This document shows, piece by piece, positions 22,265-33,490 of a DNA stretch of 64,000 nt (position 1 is the stretch's first letter; every line of letters starts with the position of its first letter). A program made the position numbers and the translations under genes. The notes beneath the pieces were generated by a model that was not told the DNA's origin, searched no databases, and was given only the letters and a program-made list of their open reading frames with translations. Source of the stretch: Primulina eburnea (lineage: Eukaryota > Streptophyta > Magnoliopsida > Lamiales > Gesneriaceae); assembly GCF_022965805.1 (NCBI RefSeq), contig NC_133101.1:13673054-13737053 (forward strand), written 5' to 3'.

Positions 22265-23514
22265 TCATTTTCATTGACGACATCCTTGTTTACTCCAAAA
22301 GCAAGGAAGAGCACGCACATCATCTAAGAACAGTTCTTCAGACACTAAAAGAAAATCAATTGTATGCAAAACTCAGCAATTGCGAGTTCAGGTTGGAAAA
22401 GGTGTCATTCTTAGGTCACATAATTTCAGGGAGTGGTCTTGAAGTGGATCCTTCAAAAATAGAAGCAATAATGCCGTGGAGACAACCAAGCAATGTAACC
22501 GAAGTTCGAAGCTTTCTTGGCTTAGCAGGATACTATCGTAGATTCATCCAAGACTTTGCGAAAATTGCAGCCCCACTAACCCAACTTACTCGCAAGGATA
22601 ATGCATTCCAATGGAACCAAAGGTGTGAAGAAAGCTTTCAGGTACTAAAAAAGATGCTTACTAGCGCCCCAGTCTTAACCATACCAGAAGGAACAGAAGG
22701 GTTCACGGTTTACACTGATGCCTCCAAAGAAGGATTGGGCTGTGTATTGATGCAAAATGGGAAGGTCGTTGCCTATGCTTCAAGGAAGTTAAAGATTCAT
22801 GAGATTAACTATCCGACTCATGATTTGGAGTTGGGTGCAATAGTATTTGCCCTAGCAAAATGGCGGCATTATTTATACGGTGCGACCTTTGACATTTATA
22901 CTGACCACAAGAGTTTGAAATATTTATTTACTCAAAATGAGTTAAATACGAGGCAACTTCGGTGGATGGAATTCCTAGAAGATTATGATTGCTCTATACT
23001 ATACCATCCGGGGAAGGCCAACGTGGTGGCAGATGCTTTGAGTAGAGCTAGTATAGCCCATCTTGGAGGAAGAGAAACTAACCAAGTCAAGTCAAAAAAC
23101 TTGTTACACATACTTTCACGTGGTCATCTAGCAGGACTAAGAGTCGAACCAGAATTCAACACCAGAATCAAGCAAAGTCAGGACATTGATCCCGATGTAA
23201 TTAAGCTGAAAAAGACCAAAGGAGGGCAAGATTCTAATTTCACCACCAACCCTCAGGGTATATTTTGCTATCGTAAACGAATTTGTGTACCCGTCTCATT
23301 AAAAGAGGAAGTTTTGGAAGAAGCTCATAGATCTCGATTCACCAACCATCCTGGAGGAGCCAAAATGTACCAAGACTTAAAACAAAACTTTTGGTGGAAA
23401 GGCATGAAACGAGATGTTGCAGATTTCGTAAAGAAATGCCTTACATGTCAATTGGTGAAGGCAGAACATCAAAGACCATCAGGACTTTTACAACCTCTTC
23501 CCATTCCTGAGTGA
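22259..23514 (+). pseudogene. B RT active site, RNase H and integrase zinc domain
   Basis: It opens with the RT active site [13 protein letters not shown], then [15 protein letters not shown], RNase H ([30 protein letters not shown]) and [13 protein letters not shown]. The integrase zinc-binding region follows ([31 protein letters not shown]). The frame stops at a TGA (23512-23514) in the motif LPIPE-stop-KWDHV, where a tryptophan is normally found. The frame continues beyond the stop. Confidence 0.88.
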
Positions 23515-24612
23515 AAATGGGATCATGTAACCATGGATTTTGTGTTAGGGTTACCTCTTATGAAAGGAGGCTTTGATAGTATCTGGGTTGTGGTGGACCG
23601 TTTAACAAAATCCGCTCACTTCATTCTAGTGAGTAGTAAATATGGAGTGGAAAAACTAGCTGGTCTATACCAAAAAGAAATCATTCGTTTGCACGGGATA
23701 CCCTCAACAATTGTTTCAGACCGAGATCCAAAATTTACCTCCAGATTGTGGAAGAAGCTTCAGGAATGCCTTGGGACAAAGTTGAATTTCAGCACATCAT
23801 CTCACCCTGAGACAGACGGACAATCTGAAAGAACTATCCAGACCTTGGAAGATATGCTCCGCACCTGTATTTTAGATTTTGGAGACAGCTGGGGAAATCA
23901 TCTACCCCTTATAGAATTTGCATATAATAATAGCTACCAGGCTACAATTCAAATGGCTCCTTATGAAGCTTTATATGGACGAAAATGTCGTTCCCCTCTG
24001 AACTGGGATCTTGAAGAATGGCGGTGCACCAAAGATGGGAAAACTCGCTCCATAAAACCAGATATTATACAAGAAGCAATTGATAAAGTACAAGTCATCA
24101 AGCAAAGGATACAATCAGCTCAAAGTCGACAAAAGAGCTATGCTGACAAAAGAAGAAGGGACTTAGTATTTACTGTGGGAGACCAAGTGCTCCTCAAAAT
24201 ATCTCCCAGGAAAGGAATCCGAAGGGCAGGAAAAAAGGGAAAGTTACAACCTCGATTCGTAGGTCCCTTTGAAATTCTGAAAAGAAAAGGACCTACCGCA
24301 TACCAACTCCAGCTGCCTGAAACACTATCTGGAATACATAACGTGTTTCATGTATCCCAATTAAGAAAATGCTTCACTGATTCAACACCCATTGAGGACC
24401 CTACTCATTTAACCCTAGAAGGAGATTTGACATACGAAGAACAACCTGTTCGGATACTTGACCAGAGAATCAAAGAACTTCGCAATAAACAAATTCAACT
24501 TGTCAAAGTACTCTGGAGGAACCAAAACATTGAGGAAGCCACTTGGGAAAAAGAAGAGGATATTAGACAACAATATCCAGAGCTATTCGAATCTGGAGAC
24601 CAGATTCCTTGA
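23515..24612 (+). pseudogene. B integrase core and chromodomain
   Basis: In frame with the previous entry after its TGA; first Met at 23533. The integrase core has its acidic triad intact: TMDFVLGLP, IVSDRDPKF and TDGQSERTIQ. After a GPFEILKRKGP..YQLQLP module and HNVFHVSQLRK, the C-terminus is a chromodomain (PVRILDQRIKELRNKQIQ, VKVLWRNQ, ATWEKEEDIRQQYPELF). That domain steers integration towards modified chromatin in chromoviruses. It ends about 12 bp before the 3' LTR. Confidence 0.9.
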
Positions 24613-24624
24613 AGGTGGGGAGAT
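24613..24624 (+). other. Polypurine tract of B
   Basis: aggtggggagat lies directly before the TGTAGCACCCC start of the 3' LTR. Confidence 0.8.
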
Positions 24625-27140
24625 TGTAGCACCCCATAACTTAACTAGTATTTGCTTATATTATATTACTAAAATTTATTAATTATTATATTATATATAT
24701 ATGTATATATAAATGAATGAAATAACTAATATATTATATTTATTTATACACATTCATACATGCATACATACCTACACACCATCATCATGATTGCTTAACC
24801 AACACACCACCTCCCTTCTTGCCCAACCGGTGAGCAAGATTTGTTCATCATAGATTGGAGATGAGGCTTGATCATTGCCTATAAAATGCACCCTTCACTT
24901 CAAGAATTTCAAGAGTTCTCAGCCTAAATTTTCGAGTTTGAGGAGTGGGTCTAGTATAGGGTGGAGTGGTGAGAGTTTATAACTCAAAAAGTAAAGAAAT
25001 GAGCCAAAAATATCTTTATATACCCAAAACCCTTCCAAAAATTCTATAAAAATTCCACAACACTCTCTACATACCCAGAAAGCTATCAGAGAAAGAGGTG
25101 TCGAAAAATCATCAACCGATTTTTCGTTAAAATTCAGAAACCGCTACTGTTCGGGAAGGGAATAGTGCCGGAAAACTCGTTTTTCAGGTACTGTTTTCAC
25201 TCCCATTTTTCATACGTTTCTTGACCATATTTTACCTTAGTCCAAGCGTGAAAGTTGTTCACTGCATGTCATACTTCTCATTCATGTCTTTGGTTTCCCG
25301 GAATCGGCCTCGGAAATAGTATTTTCCGGCAGCCGAAGTCGGGGTGTGAGTATTACTAGTTTTTCCTTTTCTGGCACGTTTCGGCTGGGAATTTCAGAAA
25401 ACTTATAACGTAAGAATTGTAGGAAATCAAATTTTACGTTTCCTGGAAAAAGGGTGGCCGCGCGTGGTGGCCGGAAGACCGGCCACGCGCCGCCGGAACC
25501 GGCGCGTGTACCACACGCGCCGGCGAAAAGTCGAAATTTCATTTTTCGTAGCATACTCTATATTATTCTATGCTACTGTACAAGTTTCGTAATTTTTGGA
25601 TGAGTATTGCATTTACTGCGAATTTTTAAAGAGAAATACTATGATTTTCGGATATGATATGCTATCTAAATGATCATATATACCTTTTCTATAAATGTTC
25701 ATAGCCTTCAATACTTGAAAAAATATATCATTTGTAGTAGCTATGAAGTTTTATAATTTTTTCGACTCACAAGTTATTTATTATGAATTTTGTGAGTTAT
25801 ATGTTAAATGTTATATATATCGATTGATGATAAAATAATTTCAAATATTATCTATTTTGAATTTTTTTCAGTTAATATTATAATTAGAGTTGTTATAGGA
25901 AATATTGTAATTTTTGGAGTCAAATATTAATTATTGTAAATTTTAAAGATAGTTTTGACTATTAGAAAATAATTTTTGGACAAAGAAATATTAAATAAAT
26001 AAAATAATTTTTTTATGAACTTTTAGTCAACAAATAAAGTTTATAAAGTTATACTCTTTATTTAGGGATAATCTATATATAAAAGTGTTTACTATACTAA
26101 TGATAATCATTGGTCAATAGGATTGACTTGAACTTGGAACTCTCCCTCTCATCTCTAGTAAGTCTCAAGGTGAGGAATTTACTTTTACCGTTCTTCCTAT
26201 ATAGCCTTTGGCATTTGGCCTGGAAATTATGATATGGCATATTATATTCTTTAACGATATTCACTACGGATTATTGATTTCTTACCCATGCGCATAAATT
26301 TTGTATCTTTGAATCGTGTTGATGCACATGAATTATGCTCCATCCTGAATGTCCTTTCTATCTGACTGACTTCTTATTCATGCCGGTACTACCTTTCCGA
26401 ATTGATTCAATGCTTCAATGTATCATCCTCATTGTAATATCACTATACTAGAAGTGATTCTTATCAAGCTTCCACTGAATGAAGTTTTGGTTTAATCATC
26501 GAATAAATGAATGAATGACTGAATGATAAGGTGATTGACCAAAACAGAGCCCTGGACAACGGACTTTGGTCTGGAGATTGAGTCCATTGAACAACGTGAC
26601 TTTGGTCCGGGTATATTAGTTCACTTGGCTCGTTATTCTTCACTAACCATTATCTTTGTGTACTCATATAACCGGATGTTTGATCCTTTTGTCTATTGTA
26701 TCATTCTTTCGAATTTGAGTATCATATTTACCTTGATTTAATTCTCACTAAGTCCTTAAGACTTAACCTCTCTATTTTTCTTTATCTATTGTAATTTCCA
26801 GAGCCAGGTAACCAGGATTTGGATAAAGAAAGAAATGTCGATGCATGATCCGTCAGTTGTTGTATGGAATAAATTGCTGGAAAGCATAATAAGTCATTTA
26901 GTCTATGAGTCAGTTTGTTTGAAATGTTTATGTCATTGTCACTCTTACCATCTATGTTGTTTGAACATGTAAAACTTTATCGTAATTTACTAGTACTTGT
27001 ACGTTTCGCTTCCGCTAATAAAGTTCTTTAATAGTTCGTATTACTGCCTGTGATACTTCTAAAGAGACATAATTCTCTTATGAGGTATTACTAGGGATTG
27101 TGGCACTCCTTGAGGTCTAGTTTCAAGACAGGGTGCCACA
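24625..27140 (+). repeat. 3' LTR of B
   Basis: A 2516-bp uninterrupted LTR, TGTAGCACCCC to GGGTGCCACA, followed by the target duplication TTAAC. It contains the GC-rich palindromes at 25455-25525 in near-perfect form. Confidence 0.94.
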
Positions 27141-27145
27141 TTAAC

Positions 27146-27376
27146 ATCCATAGGTGTTGTTCGTGGTTTGCACCCAAGAAGGCCGGTGTCAGTGAGCAGC
27201 TGCAAAGCATAGTGACATTGACAGATGTAAATTCCACGCTTTGATCTCGCAACTTCAATTCCAAGGAAGTATTTTAGATCACCTAAGTCTTTCAACTTGA
27301 ACTGGTCATTAAGAAGTATCTTTAAGGCCCTAGCTTCTGCCTCATCATTGGTGGCTATAACTACATCATCAACGTA
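27146..27376 (-). pseudogene. Copia element F, RT middle segment
   Basis: Minus-strand coding for the RT after its active site: the YVDDVVIA motif, KLKDLGDLKYFLGIEVARSK and TTPMDVN, where element B interrupts it. The frame continues at 4753. A 2-bp loss just before YVDD (near 27369-27376) puts it out of frame with the upstream segment. Confidence 0.88.
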
Positions 27377-29097
27377 CCAACAATGCTATGAATGCATCTT
27401 TATGAGTTCGGGTGAACAAAGAGTGATCAGCATGTGATTTGACAAAACCAATACGAAGCAAAGTTGAGGAGAACTTGGTATACCATTGTCGCGATGCTTG
27501 TTTGAGGCCGTATAAGGACTTATGTAACTTGCATACAACATGAGAAGGTAAGGACTCCCCCTTGATCTGATAACCAGGAGGTAAGGACATATATACCTCT
27601 TCAGAAAGATCACCATGCAAGAAGGCATTGATCACATCCAATTGCATGAGGTGCCAGCCATGTACAGCAGCTAAAGCTAACAAACTTTGAACGGTGACAA
27701 GCTTGGCAACAGGAGAAAATGTCTCAAAGTAGTCAATCCCTTCTTGTTGAGTATAGCATTTGGCCACCAAGCGAGATTTATAACGTTCTAAAGTCCCATC
27801 AGCCAAGAATTTTGCTTTATATACCCACTTACAACCCACAACACTCTTCCCAGGTGGCAAAGAAACAATGGTCCAAGTCCCATTGCATTCCAAGGCTTGC
27901 AGTTCATCCAACATGGCTTGACGCCACTCCAGAGAAACAACGGCTTGAGAGTATGATTGATGCTCAATGATAGTAGATATATTGTTGAAAAATGCTCTAT
28001 AAGAAGAAGATAATCTGTGGTCATGAAACACATTCTTCAATGGGTAGTCAGTAGAAGAAGGAATTGGAGAATTGATAGTGAAGCAATGATAATCTCGCAG
28101 GTGAGATGGTTGAAGTGAATGTCTACCAGAACGAGTGGATGGAATATGTTTACCATGGGCAGAGGAGGGGATTGGTTCAAGCTGAGTTGGCAAGACATTA
28201 TCACAAAAGAAGTCATTATTGGGCAGACTTTGACTCTCAAAGGAAAAGACACTCTCATGGAAAATGACATCACGAGATATGTATGTCTCATTTGTTTCTA
28301 GATTGAGGAGTTTATATTCTTTATAGCCAGAAGGATAACCAAGAAAAACTGATTTTATGGCCCGAGGAGAAAATTTGGTGCGTTGGCTCGACAGTGTGGA
28401 GCCATAACACAAACAACCAAAGGATTTGAGATGTGTGTAATTTGAGAGTTTATGACACAAAAACTCAAATGGAGATTTGTCACTCAAACGTGGAGAAGGA
28501 GTTTTGTTTATTAGATAAGTTGCAGTATTGATGCAATCGGTCCAATAGGATAAAGGAATGTGGGATTGAAACATCAAGGCGCATGCAACATTCAGAAGGT
28601 GTTGGTGATTGCGTCCCACAACAGAATTTTTTTGTGGACGTTCCACACAAGATTTATAGGAAATTATACCTTCTAATCTGAAGAACTCAGCAAAATTGAA
28701 TTCATGGGCATTGTCTGATCTGACTGCCTTAATTTTGGTTCCAAATTGAGTGGAAACCAGCTTGTAAAAATCAGGAAAAATGGTTAGCACATCAGATTTT
28801 CTTTTCAGTAAATGAATCCAGGTAAATAGTGAATGATCATCAACAATAGTGAGGAAATACTTATATCTTTCGACACTTAATGGATAGAAGGGACCCCATG
28901 TATCAATGTGAACTAAATCAAAGGAAGCATCACGTATGGAATTATTTGAAAAGAATGGCAGTCTCTTTTGCTTGGACATATGACAAATGGAACAATCAAA
29001 CAACTCATCATGTTTTATTGAATCAATACTTGAAATCTTTCCGATTACAGAGACTCTAGTAGAAGAGGGATAGCCCAAACGATAATGCCATAGTTTT
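27369..29097 (-). pseudogene. F integrase and RT N-terminus
   Basis: The GAG-pre-integrase motif (LWHYRLGYPSS, CSICHMSKQKRLPF) leads into the integrase core DLVHIDTWGPF, AVRSDNAHEF and then NSVVGRNHQHLLN. The catalytic glutamate of the DDE triad is normally in VVERKHQ, so here it is glycine. The RT follows with WVYKAKFLADGT, LVAKCYTQQEGIDYFETFSPVAK, QLDVINAFLHGDL and LYGLKQASRQW. It ends in a frameshift at the active site. A stop codon near 29098 separates it from the upstream part. Confidence 0.88.
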
Positions 29098-29216
29098 TAT
29101 TGAGTGAAGGAGACATTACAGACAGTTGGAGATAGACTTGATGGATCTAGAACATATAGGTTGCCAACTCGTTTACCTGTCCCAATCATCCTGCCCTTGG
29201 TAAGAACCTGAATGTG

Positions 29217-30644
29217 TCAAGAATCAGAAGAAAAAGACACAGAACAATGCATGTTTTTGGTTAATGCACTGATATAGATAAGATTAAAATGGAAAGCAGG
29301 AACACACAACACATCCTCAAGTATGAAGTCAGGGGACAAATGAACTGATCCTATATGTGTTGCTGGTGTATTGGAACTGTCTGGAAGAGTGACTTTAGAG
29401 GAAACAGGTGTCGATGTGTGATACATGGATAATGAGCAACAAATGTGGTGAGAAGCACCAGTGTCTGACACCCAATGTGTATGAATGTTAGAGAGGAGAT
29501 TGAGGCATGAAGGAAATGTACCACTGAAACAAGAAACTGAAGCCTCACAATTCTCATGCTGCTGTGAATCTGAAGAAGAGCCACAGCCAATTTGAAGTTG
29601 AGAACTTAAGAATGCAATGAGCTGTTTACAATGTTCTGGACTCAATGCATCTCCAGCATGGTTCACAACCTTCTCAGGAAGACATGTTGCACCTCGAACT
29701 TGATTAACATGCATCTTAGTGTCAATCTGTTTAGTTTTGTGCCTCGGATGTTTCGGCGGATATCCATGTATCTTATAGCATTTATCCATAGTGTGACCTG
29801 GAATATTACATTGAGAACACACAGGCCTATTATCAATTTTGTTACCTCGTTCGTCCTTACCACCGAAAGTGCCTTTGACAGAAGCAATGTGAGGTGAATG
29901 AAAAGGCGTGAAGGATTTATTCATGGGTGAACTGAACACATCAGTGTGAATGGAGCGTTGTCTCTCCTCTTGCATGAATAATGAGAAAATTTTCGAGATG
30001 ATAGGCAATGGATCCATCATAAGAATTTGAGCTCGATTTTGAGCATAAGACTCATTCAACCCCATTGGGAATTGCAAACTGCACTCCTGGTTGTGGTAGT
30101 TGATCCAATCCTTTGTAGCGCCACTCTTACACACTGAAACTGGTTGAAATTCTTTCAGCTCATCCCAAAGCGTTCTCTTGCACGTGTAGTATGTACTAAC
30201 ATCCATAGAGCCTTGCTGCAATCCATTTAGCAATTTCTTTATTTGAAAGATGCGAGGAGCATTACTCTGTTGAAAGCGATCTCGCAGATCGATCCAGGTC
30301 TCATGCGCCGTCGGGAAATACAGCAGACTATCAGCAATTTCGCGATTAGCAGAGTTCAAAATCCATGATATTACCATACTATTGCATCTCAACCAAGATC
30401 CGTACATAAGATCATCAGTAGGAGGTCGCGAGAAGCTACCGTCGACAAGTCCAAGTTTATTTTTGTCTATCAAAGCCATTGACATAGCACGATTCCAGGT
30501 ATTATAATTCATACCTGTGAGAGCATGGGACACCAGATTCAATCCTGGATGATCACCATTGTGCAAATAGAACGGGCTGCTTGAATCTTCCACCGACACT
30601 CGAGCAGCAGCTTGATTATTCGAAGCTTGACCACCTTTGGCCAT
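29217..30644 (-). pseudogene. F gag and protease
   Basis: A 475-codon frame starting MAKGGQASNN close to the primer site. The copia gag core has LTGMNYNTWNRAMSMALI, GLVDGSF and ETWIDLRDRFQQSN, with a zinc knuckle CSQCNIPGHTMDKC. The protease site is WVSDTGASHHIC. It stops at a TGA (29217-29219), and a second stop lies near 29098; normally gag-pol is one ORF in copia elements, so both look like nonsense mutations. Confidence 0.87.
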
Positions 30645-30667
30645 GGAAGAATTTGGTGCGGATTATT

Positions 30668-30679
30668 GCTCTGATACCA
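30668..30679 (-). other. Primer binding site of F (initiator tRNA-Met)
   Basis: Minus-strand TGGTATCAGAGC lies just upstream of gag. The 5' LTR follows at about 30680-30900 and contains a TATA-like box (AGTATAAAATACC, minus strand, near 30766). Confidence 0.8.
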
Positions 30680-30900
30680 TTTCAGATTTGTAATGAATTT
30701 GAATGAAACGAATTTTTCATAACCGTAATGCGGGAAAAATTACAAAGCTTAAGCTCCTAACTGGTATTTTATACTAAGCAAAGTTAAGCAAGTAAAATAG
30801 GAGGGAAACAGAAACGTGTTTACAAAAGCGTATATTACAAAAGCCCAATTCTAATACGAGGCTACTCAAGGCTTGGCTGTATCTTTGTGGCCTTCACACA

Positions 30901-31818
30901 ACCTATTAATGAATATATAATTCAGTCTTCGGAAAATTAATCGACAAAATATACCATCCGAGAAGATCCTATATACGGTTTCTAGCTTATACATATCATC
31001 AACCACAATGCATCTACTCCTATGTATGTCGATATCATACTGAACCTCGCCATTTGATGACCCTCGTGGAGTCGATAAATGAGTCAAAGTCTAGCACTAG
31101 TACGTAGATCATCTATGTTGTCTCGGATCAAAATACTAATGATATAAAACCTTAACTGCAGACTAAACTACTCGATAAATAATAACCAATTGGAAAGTCG
31201 GATGGAAGGTTGTCCAGTGACTCATCATATGATCACACATCTGTATGATTGAATATCTCTACGCACATACCAATGAAACATGACCTATAACATCACATAT
31301 ATGTCTCGAAATAGAGTGACCAATGTATACCTTATTTTTTAATCAAAATTGGATAATCGTTTTTTTTCCCGACGAAATTAAGGTGTAAGACTTGTCATAC
31401 AAAAGTACAAAACAAATGTTTTTTTTTTTTTGACTTTTACCCCATCATATATTGATATGAAGATTTAATTCCGTGGATTCATGAATGATTTCAACTTTTG
31501 TCAAATTTTTGTCTACCTTTTCCTGAACTAATAATGTTGCAAATCATTAATGAATCAAGTCTTAAAAATATTTTTTTAGAAAAAAATCATAAAGAAACTA
31601 AAGATTTGGAAAAAAAATATATTATCAGTATATAGTATACATATGATTTATGAGCTAAATTATTTATATATTATATTAAATAAACACCATGTGTATGTCT
31701 GCTAGTTTACGTGTAAAGATAAAGTTAAATCATTGGGATACTTTTGCACGCGTGTGGAGATTTTGTGTGTTTACACGAATGAATCAGTTGGAATATGTGA
31801 AAAAGTCGTTTAAAGATG
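30901..31818. other. Intergenic, AT-rich, no gene seen
   Basis: No supported ORF or RNA gene. Homopolymer runs (for example a T run near 31420) and AT-rich sequence only. This is the first DNA right of the copia element and is probably host sequence. Confidence 0.5.
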
Positions 31819-32009
31819 AAAAAGTTAATTCTTTGATAGATTCGGATAAACATTAAATTATACAGTCACAAACACAAAACGTGGCAGTGGAGGTGTCACA
31901 AGGGGTTTTGTGAAAAAGTTGATTCCTTTTGATAGATTCGTAAAAACATTAAAGTATATAGTCACAAATCACAACACGTGGCAGTAGAGGTGTCACAAGG
32001 GGTTTTGTG
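31819..32009. repeat. Tandem ~95-bp duplication with ABRE/G-box-like cores
   Basis: Two diverged copies (31819-31912 and 31913-32009), each reading aaaaagtt.attc...gatagattcg...cagtcacaaa and ending AGGTGTCACAAGGGG. Each contains ACGTGGCAG (31879 and 31976); in the second copy it is CACGTGGC, an ABRE/G-box match. No adjacent gene start was found to link it to. Confidence 0.75.
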
Positions 32010-32029
32010 TGACAAAGTGTGTAGTAGGT

Positions 32030-32259
32030 AGAGGGATGACAATGGGGTGGAGTTGGGTTTGTTATCTCCATCCTATTCTTCGAATTACATCCCTACCCCT
32101 ATACCTGTCACGATCTTCGTTTTTTCGGGTTCGGGTTCGGTTCCCATTTCAAAAATATTAATGGGACAACACGGCGTGGGTACAGGGATTCCCCGCCCCG
32201 ATCCCCGTTTCGAGTTTTCCCCGTGGGTCTCCAAATCCGTGGGAAAAATTGTCATCTCT
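32030..32259. mobile_element. hAT-like MITE
   Basis: A 230-bp element with inverted ends AGAGGGATGACAAT and ATTGTCATCTCT and near-perfect 8-bp flanking duplications (TAGTAGGT at 32022-32029, AAGTAGGT at 32260-32267). It has GC-rich internal sequence with repeated GGTTCGGG and CCCCG words and no coding capacity. An 8-bp target duplication points to the hAT superfamily. The 72-codon ORF here is not a gene. Confidence 0.75.
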
Positions 32260-32267
32260 AAGTAGGT

Positions 32268-33490
32268 GTTGGTGTTTAAATTTATGGAAAATAACTTTTT
32301 TAATCAGCCAATATTGTTTATTTTGAATTTTAGTTTATTAACAGGTTAAATTTTGGTCATTGTACACTAACTATCAGTGTTCGGTTATTTTGGTTAAATT
32401 GCTGATGCGACGCTGAATATATTAACTTTTTCGACATCATAGCAGCATTCTTTTTAATGTTAGTAAATTTTTTGTTCAACTTAACAATTTTCAATGTAAG
32501 ATCAATATTGTTTGTTTCAATGTCACAATTTTCAATATAAAATCAATACTATAAAGATAATTTTCTTAACTAAACACATAAACTAAGCTTTACAATAATG
32601 ACATTCTATTACAATTAACTATAAAAAATTGATTTTTTAGCATTTTTATTTGCAAAGTGATCAACCAATATTTCATAAATAAATTTTTATTAGAACTCAT
32701 TGATGTTGCGGAATATCACGAACCGGAACCTTCTTGTGCATTCCAAAAACTTCTAAATAGGTGCTCAGTAGAGGTTCAAGAACTTCTAAAACATTCTCCA
32801 TATTTCATCAATTAAGAGTTTTCTGTGAAATCTTTTATGCATAGAATAATCATTTAGATAGTATAGAATGGAATTAACTAGAATAGTGTAGATCTTAGAA
32901 CCTCATAGAGAGTTGATATGTATCGCTTTCATTGTAGAAAGCTACTAATATAAATAGGATTAATATAAATAGGGTGAAGCTCTTATTGTAAACTACCAAG
33001 TTTTCAAGCAATATAGCATTTTCTTTCAAAGTTTTCTAGAAGCATTTTTACTTAAGTCACTTGCACACAAGCACCAAAGGACTTTATTTATGCAGCTTAC
33101 ATGGGTAAACAGATAAAGTAAATGTCATAATTGTACAAAACCATAAAATATTATTAAAATAAAGATCGTTTTACATTAGAGCCAATAAAAACCCAAGCCA
33201 CAAGTTGGCTCGCTGGACACCTACTTTAACAAATACAAAATACTAGGAAATTCAAATATCCAACCATATTTTTCCTACCAATTAATAGAATAAACATCCT
33301 TCCATGGTAGTTATGTATTGGACATATCAGTGTATTTTCACATAAGCACCGCAGAAGGAAAAATTGGAAACACAGACCTGCTGACGGAGATAGAGGCCAG
33401 TCATAAATCATAGATTGTAAGGGGCTGCTGACTGAGGATTTCAGTAGAGAGCGCGGACTTTTCATTGACAATTTTTAAATAGGAATTTCG
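32268..33490. other. Intergenic; possible LTR remnant; 3' flank of the GTF3C4-like gene
   Basis: AT-rich sequence without a supported gene. From about 32704 (TGTTGCGGAATATC) to 33060 there is LTR-like sequence with two TATAAATAG-like motifs near 32940-32960, but no second end or target duplication was found, so it is only a possible solo LTR. The part nearest 33490 would be the gene's 3' UTR. Confidence 0.35.

Larger units (their letters stand above)
4754..27140 (+). mobile_element. Chromovirus (Tekay-like Ty3/gypsy) element B
   Basis: An LTR retrotransposon flanked by the 5-bp target duplication TTAAC (4749-4753 and 27141-27145) and inserted in copia element F. It has LTRs of about 2.5 kb, an initiator-Met primer site, an extra ORF, gag with two zinc knuckles, protease, RT, RNase H, integrase and a C-terminal chromodomain, then a polypurine tract. 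Athila A2 lies within its 5' LTR. Without A2 it is about 10.9 kb. By eye the LTRs differ at about a dozen substitutions plus small indels and one divergent patch, so it inserted recently. Stops and frameshifts make it non-autonomous as read. Confidence 0.93.
27146..30900 (-). mobile_element. Ty1/copia element F, 5' part
   Basis: This is the 5' LTR, gag, protease, integrase and most RT of a minus-strand copia element. The rest continues at 4753-4467 and then beyond the window. It is the oldest layer of the left nest, because A1 and B both lie inside it. The outer LTR edge near 30900 is approximate, since no second LTR is present for comparison. Lineage within copia was not assigned. Confidence 0.88.

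Noticed and set aside
27059..27295. Single ORF running from copia RT into the B LTR
   Set aside because: It crosses an insertion border at 27140/27146; only the part right of 27146 is copia coding sequence.
30668..30679. tRNA-Met fragment
   Set aside because: TGGTATCAGAGC here and at 18789, 48339, 58243 and 60894 is the retrotransposon primer site; no cloverleaf surrounds it.
32047..32265. 72-codon ORF
   Set aside because: It lies wholly within the non-coding hAT-like MITE.
32704..33060. Solo copia LTR
   Set aside because: There is a TG start and TATA-like motifs, but no matching end or 5-bp duplication was found; kept only as a possibility in the intergenic entry.
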